Source of the DNA: GCA-003244245 sp963823755 | Lineage (GTDB): Bacteria; Actinomycetota; Actinomycetes; Mycobacteriales; Pseudonocardiaceae | DNA length: 64,000 bases | NCBI GenBank assembly: GCA_963823755.1 | Contig: CAWGMP010000018.1 | Coordinates: 24,474-88,473 of the forward strand | Direction: 5' to 3' | Shown: positions 59,089 through 64,000 of the stretch, piece by piece | Numbering within the stretch: position 1 is the stretch's first letter | Layout: the number at the start of each line of letters is the position of its first letter | Notes under the pieces: generated by a model | Told to the model about the DNA's origin: nothing | Databases searched by the model: none | The model's input: the letters and a program-made list of their open reading frames with translations, nothing else | Position numbers and translations under genes: made by a program

Positions 59089-60534
59089 TCCTGGGCTACC
59101 TCACCGTCGGCGACTGGCTCGCGCCTCGCGCGCCGGGCGGCCTTGCGCTGGCCTGCGCTAGCCCGATCATCGCTGTCCAACCGCCAGTCCGTCCCCCGGC
59201 CGCCCAGGCGGACCGCGGCCGCTCCGGCCGGTGTGGAGGGTTCCCAGTCGAAGGTGACGTGACCGATGGTGACCGGGCAGCCGGCCCGGGCACCCGCGCC
59301 GGCCAGGGCATCCTCGACGCCGAGCCGGGCCAGCCGGTCGGCCAGGTAGCCGACGGCCTCGGCGTTGTCGAAGTTCGTCTGCCGCACCCACCGCTGCGGG
59401 CGCGCGCCGTGGACGATGAACCCCCCAGGCCGATCGGGGTCGGCGGTGACCTCGAAACCGGACTCATCAACCGCCGTGGGGCGCAACACCACCCGGGTCG
59501 GTTCTGCGGGTGGCAGCGACAGGCGGTGTCGGCGCACGGCCGCGCCGAGCGCAAAGCGCAGTTCCCGCAGGCCCTCGGTGGTCACCGTGGACACGCAATG
59601 CACCGGCAGACCGCGAGCCGCGAGCTCGGGTTGCACCATCTCGGCCAGTTCTCGGGCATCCGGGACATCGATCTTGTTCAGCACCACCAACCGGGGGCGG
59701 TCGGCCAGTTCGCCGCCAAGCGACGGAGTGTAGGCGGCGAGTCGCATTCCAGAACATCCACATCAGACAATGGGTCGCGGCCGGGCGCAACCGTCGCGCA
59801 GTCCACGACGTGCACCAACACGGCGCACCGTTCGATGTGTCGCAGGAATTCCAGCCCGAGACCTTTTCCCCGGCTGGCCCCGGGGATCAGGCCCGGGACA
59901 TCGGCGACGGTGAACACCGTCTCCCCCGCGGTGACCACACCCAGTTAGGTACCAGGGTGGTGAACGGGTAGTCGGCGATGGCGGGACTGGCCGCTGAGAG
60001 CACCGAAACCAGGGAGGACTTGCCCGCTGAAGGGAACCCAACGAGCCCGACATCGGCCACTGACTTCAGCTCGAGCACCAGGTCCCGAACCTCACCCGGC
60101 TCACCGAGCAAAGCGAAACCCGGCGCCTTACGGGTCCTGGAGACCAGCGCCGCGTTCCCCAGCCCGCCCTGCCCGCCCGCTGCGGCGATGAACCGGGTGC
60201 CACCACCTACCAGGTCGGCCAGTACCTGGCCATCAGCAGTGAACACCACGGTGCCATCCGGCACCCGCAGTTCAAGGTCCTCCCCCGTGGCGCCGTTGCG
60301 GTTGCCGCCCTGCCCCGACCTGCCGCTGGAGGCGCTCGCCTGGGAGCGGTAGTGGAAGTCGAGCAGGGTGTGCACTCCGGGGTCCACCACCAGCACCACA
60401 TCGCCGCCGCGCCCTCCGTTGCCACCGTCAGGACCGCCCAATGGCGTGAACTTCTCCCGGTGCACCGACGCGCAACCGTGCCCACCATCGCCTGCAGCGA
60501 CGTGAATCACCACCCGATCCACGAAGCGGGACAC
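59085..60534 (-). CDS. obg: GTPase Obg (CgtA), two apparent one-base deletions
   Basis: Essential GTPase for 50S assembly. N-terminal Gly-rich Obg fold (A-A-G-D-G-G-H-G-C-A-S-V-H-R-E-K), G1 G-F-P-S-A-G-K-S-S-L, then Y-P-F-T-T-L-V-P-N. A missing C near 59942-59945 shifts to V-F-T-V-A-D-V-P-G-L-I-P-G-A and S-R-G-K-G-L-G-L. A second missing base near 59740-59745 shifts to P-R-L-V-V-L-N-K-I-D (G4) and the OCT domain to 59085. Because Obg is essential, these are almost surely sequencing errors. Confidence 0.92.
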
Positions 60535-60660
60535 GGTGGTCCTCCTCAGGTCAATTCGTTTCGATTGATCGGTGGTGCACCAGGTGATACACGCCGACGA
60601 GGGGCGGGCCGGTCATCGCCGGTCCCGCCCCTCGTCGGGGTGCGTCGGTGGAGGCCGGAG

Positions 60661-60918
60661 TCAGACCTCGGCCGGGACGATATTGACAGTCTTGCGCCCA
60701 CGCCTGATGGCGAACTCCACCGCACCCGCCTCGAGGGCGAACAGGGTGTCATCTCTCCCGCGGCCGACGTGCACGCCTGGGTGAAACTTGGTGCCGCGCT
60801 GGCGGATGAGGATCTCCCCCGCGTTGACCACCTGGCCGCCGAACCGCTTCACCCCGAGCCGCTGGGCGTTGGAGTCGCGACCATTCCGAGAGCTGGACGC
60901 GCCCTTTTTGTGTGCCAT
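60661..60918 (-). CDS. rpmA: 50S ribosomal protein L27
   Basis: 85 aa. M-A-H-K-K-G-A-S-S-S-R-N-G-R-D-S and Q-R-G-T-K-F-H-P-G-V-H-V-G-R-G are the L27 signatures. Reaches the peptidyl transferase centre. Between rplU and obg as in nearly all bacteria. Confidence 0.97.
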   Translation of the reverse strand: MAHKKGASSSRNGRDSNAQRLGVKRFGGQVVNAGEILIRQRGTKFHPGVHVGRGRDDTLFALEAGAVEFAIRRGRKTVNIVPAEV

Positions 60919-60987
60919 CGATGCTCACACCCTCGTCACTGTTTTCTCAAGGTCAACTGCGTACGGGGACCGCTGGATCCACGCCGG

Positions 60988-61296
60988 TCACCGGGAGATA
61001 CCGGTGACCTCCACGCGAGTCAGCTGCTGGCGATGACCCTGGCGTTTGTGGTAACCGGTCTTGTTCTTGAACTTGTGGATCCGGATCTTGGGGCCCTTGA
61101 CCTGCGCGACGACTTTCGCACTGATCGAAGCCGCGGCAAGGGCAGCTGCGGCAGTGGTGACCGTGGGGCCGTCAACGATGAGCACGGCAGGCAGGCTGAC
61201 CTCGGTTCCGGGCTCGCCAGCCAGCTTCTCCACCTCGACGACGTCCCCGACGGCCACTGTGTACTGCTTGCCGCCGGTCTTCACAATCGCGTACAT
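60988..61296 (-). CDS. rplU: 50S ribosomal protein L21
   Basis: 102 aa from ATG 61296: M-Y-A-I-V-K-T-G-G-K-Q-Y-T-V. The L21 signature K-N-K-T-G-Y-H-K-R-Q-G-H-R is near the end. The open frame extends 17 codons upstream but homologs start at MYAIV. Confidence 0.97.
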   Translation of the reverse strand: MYAIVKTGGKQYTVAVGDVVEVEKLAGEPGTEVSLPAVLIVDGPTVTTAAAALAAASISAKVVAQVKGPKIRIHKFKNKTGYHKRQGHRQQLTRVEVTGISR

Positions 61297-61450
61297 CGGG
61301 TGGTACTCCTGGCTGGTCGAGTGGCTCGGACTGCTGACTTGCACCAAACGCTGTGTCGGCTGGACTGCTCACGCGCGCAGCGACCAGACGTGGCCCCGAC
61401 GCGACCGGACGGGCCGCGCCAACGAGGGTACGGCCCGCCGTCCGGCCCGG

Positions 61451-64000
61451 TCAAACCGGGGTGCTCACCCCGCGCGCGGTGTCCCGAAGGGCTGGCGCTG
61501 TCGAGTCGACACCGTCCGGCAGCTCTGCGGCAGGAGGTCCAGCGGGTCGTGAGGCAGCCCGGCGCCGCCGCGTCACGGTGCGGGTTGCCGGCTGCGCAGG
61601 CACCCGCGGCACGTCGGCAGCCGGTGACGCCTCGTGGTCGACAGCGCCGGGTCCAGCCGGCGTAGCACCATCGGGCACCGGCGCGGGCTGCGGGCCATCC
61701 GCCGGTGCCTGCACGACCTCCGCGGCGGGCAGGCCCTGCGCGGCCACCTGCTCTGATGCCGCTGGGATGCCTCCCGACCCACGTCCGCGGGTTTTGGCGC
61801 GCCGGCCGTTCACGCCGCCGGAGTCCTTGGCATTGACTGCACCCCAGCAGACCCTCCAGATGACACCCCAGCTGGCACTGCGGGCTGGCTTCGGACGTTC
61901 ACCGGCTCCGCGGACACCAGCACGCCGCGACCCTTGCAGTGCTCGCAAGGGCTGGAGTACGCCTCCAGCAACCCGGTGCCGACCTTCTTCCGGGTCATTT
62001 GGACCAGTCCGAGTGACGTAACCTCGGCGACCTGATGGCGGGTGCGGTCCCGGCCCAGGCATTCGGTCAACCGGCGCAACACCAGGTCCCTGTTCGACTC
62101 GAGCACCATGTCGATGAAGTCGATGACGATGATCCCGCCGACGTCGCGCAGCCGGAGCTGTCGAATGATCTCCTCGGCAGCTTCGAGGTTGTTGCGGGTC
62201 ACGGTCTCCTCGAGGTTGCCGCCCGACCCGGTGGACTTGCCGGTGTTGACGTCGATCACGGTCATCGCCTCGGTGCGGTCGATCACCAGATATCCCCCGG
62301 AAGGCAGCCACACCTTGCGGTCCAGCGCCTTGGTGATCTGCTCGTCGATCCGGAATTCGGCGAATACGTCGTCCACCCCGGCATACCTGCGCACCCTGGG
62401 CATCAGGTCCGGGGCAACATGCTTGACGTAACCCTCCACCGTGTCCCATGCTCCGGCGCCTTGGATCACCAGCTCGCGGAAATCCTCGGTGAACAGGTCA
62501 CGCACCACCTTCACCAGCAGGTCGGGCTCCTCATAAAGCAGCTCGGGCGCGGTGGTCTTGCACCCGGAGGCACCTGACTTGGTCTGGATGACACCCCATT
62601 GAGCCTGCAACCGGCGGACGTCGCGGGCCAGTTCCTCCTCGCTGACTCCTTCCGAGGCGGTCCGGATGATCACACCGGCGTCCTCGGGAACGATCCGCTT
62701 GAGCACCTCCTTGAGGCGTTTGCGCTCGGTGTCCGGCAGCTTGCGGCTGATCCCGGTGGCCTGGCCGCCCGGCACGTACACCAGGAATCGGCCGGGCAAG
62801 CTGACCTGGGTGGTCAGCCGGGCACCCTTATGACCCACCGGGTCCTTCGTGACCTGCACGAGAACGCTGTCACCGCTGGACAACGCCTGCTCGATACGGC
62901 GCGCCTTGCCTTCGAGCCCGGCTGCGTCCCAGTCCACCTCGCCGGCGTAGAGCACCGCGTTGCGGCCCCGGCCGATGTCCACGAACGCGGCTTCCATCGA
63001 AGGCAGCACGTTCTGCACCCTGCCGAGATAGACGTTGCCGACCAACGATCCGGTGCCCGAGGTGGTGACGAAGTGCTCCACCAGGACGTCGTCCTCAAGC
63101 ACCCCGATCTGGGTGCGCTCAGGGCGTTCACGCACGACCATGGTGCGCTCAACGGCCTCGCGTCGAGCGAGGAACTCCGACTCGGACAGGATCGCCACCC
63201 GCCGCCTGCCGGCTTCCCGGCCGTCGCGTCGGCGCTGCCTTTTGGCCTCCAGGCGGGTGGAGCCACGGATGGACTGCACCTCGTCCTCAACCAGCGGCTG
63301 GCTCTTGGTCTCGCGGACGTGCACGACGGTATCCGGTGGGTCATCCACACCGATGGCGGTGTCATCGTCGCCGCTATCGCGGCGGCGTCTGCGGCGACGG
63401 CGCCTGACCACGCCCTCGCCGGGCTCCTCCGCGGCACGATTCTCGGCCTGCTCTTCCGAGAAGTCGCGTTCATCGTGTTCGACTCGGTCGCCATCGTCAC
63501 CCTGATCGAGTGAACCGTCCTCAGCGTCCTCGCCGGCTTTACCACGGCCGCGGCCGCGGCGGCCTCGCCGGCGGCGTTGGTGGTTGGATCGGTCGGCCTC
63601 CATCTCGCCGGCGCCCACCTCATCCGGGCCCGTCCTGTCCGGGTCAAGTCCAGCTAGCCCGTCCCGCCCGAGTCCAGCTCATCTGGACCCGTCCCCTCTG
63701 GGCCCAGCTCGCCGTTGCCCATGTCGACTGGATCCAACCGATCCGTGGGCGCCATCGAGGTCCGCCAGCCGGCAGCCGAAAGCCGCGGGGCCGGGGGAGG
63801 AACACCGGTGCAGCCACGTTGAACACCAGCGGCCGCGCCGCCGAATCCAACACCGGCACCAGGGGCACCTCCGCGCGCTCCGCTGCGCCACCTCGTCGAT
63901 CTCCGTCGGCTCGGGGTCGGATCGGGAGCAACACCGGCAGCACCCGCAAGACCGTCTCGCGGTCGATGCTGGACTGCGCACTGCTGACAGTGATGCCGAA
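61451..64000 (-). CDS. rne: ribonuclease E/G, 5' end beyond window, several frameshifts
   Basis: Endoribonuclease for mRNA decay and rRNA/tRNA processing. At the window edge the frame reads T-V-S-S-A-Q-S-S-I-D-R-E-T-V-L-R-V-L, part of the actinobacterial N-terminal extension. After shifts in low-complexity DNA (about 63880-63665) the main frame from about 63618 holds acidic/Arg-rich repeats, the S1 domain (V-G-N-V-Y-L-G-R-V-Q-N-V-L), the catalytic region D-V-N-T-G-K-S-T and D-F-I-D-M, and the Zn-link C-E-H-C-K-G-R-G. It stops at 61810, but another frame continues with a plausible tail (T-V-T-R-R-R-R-A-A-S-R) to 61451, so one more shift near 61830 is likely. Confidence 0.88.

Overview
The window is a high-GC actinobacterial chromosome segment. 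Its backbone has the same gene order as Mycobacterium tuberculosis from about Rv2357c to Rv2444c: glyS, smtB-furB, uppS, recO, era, the CorC/YbeY/PhoH operon, rsmE, dnaJ2, hrcA, hemW, the sulfite/sulfate reduction genes, lepA, rpsT, holA, comEC/comEA, gpgP, rsfS, nadD, proA/proB, obg, rpmA, rplU and rne. Protein flavour, actinomycete integrative-element debris and graspetide genes suggest the Pseudonocardiales, but the genus cannot be fixed from the sequence.

Layout. 1-11.9 kb is backbone: zinc regulators, then a long minus-strand run from uppS to hrcA. 11.9-26.4 kb is an accessory block holding (i) a graspetide (omega-ester peptide) cluster of precursor, ATP-grasp ligase and PIMT-like methyltransferase, in which both the precursor and the ligase carry an in-frame UAG; (ii) an almost gene-free stretch with two tRNA 3'-end fragments and a wrecked tyrosine integrase; (iii) a HigBA-type toxin-antitoxin pair and a broken Fic gene; (iv) an intact IS66-like element with an 8-bp target duplication beside the 3' remnant of a second cis-prenyltransferase gene; and (v) a three-gene operon of an Fe(II)/2-oxoglutarate oxygenase, a carnitine-type acyltransferase and a methyltransferase, which looks like an uncharacterised small-molecule pathway.

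26.4-34 kb: hemW, then a leader peptide and a tightly overlapping assimilatory sulfur operon (sulfite reductase, zinc-ribbon protein, cysH, cysC, cysD, cysN, sirohydrochlorin chelatase). 34-38.5 kb: a nucleotidyltransferase toxin-like pair, an enoyl-CoA hydratase, an elaborate 28-bp inverted repeat, an RNase/barstar operon, a quinone oxidoreductase and remnants of VapC and Uma2 genes. 38.5-48.4 kb: backbone with lepA, an orphan cyanase, rpsT, holA, a SAM-riboswitch-controlled threonine synthase, comEC/comEA, gpgP and rsfS.

48.6-54.0 kb is a 5.3-kb decayed integrative element bounded by perfect 58-bp direct repeats made of the 3' end of nadD, so nadD is its attachment gene. It contains an integrase tail fused in frame to a truncated MmeI-like restriction-modification gene, a four-gene operon of small Cys-rich proteins, a small HTH protein behind twin operators, a compact tRNA-like sequence and AT-rich 52-bp tandem repeats. 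54.6-64 kb returns to backbone: a large repeat-rich membrane protein, proA, proB, obg, rpmA, rplU and rne.

Quality caveat: lepA, proB (twice), obg (twice), rne and the Fic gene are broken by apparent single-base indels, several of them in short homopolymers. For the housekeeping genes sequencing or assembly error is more likely than real inactivation, so other disruptions here should be confirmed in reads.
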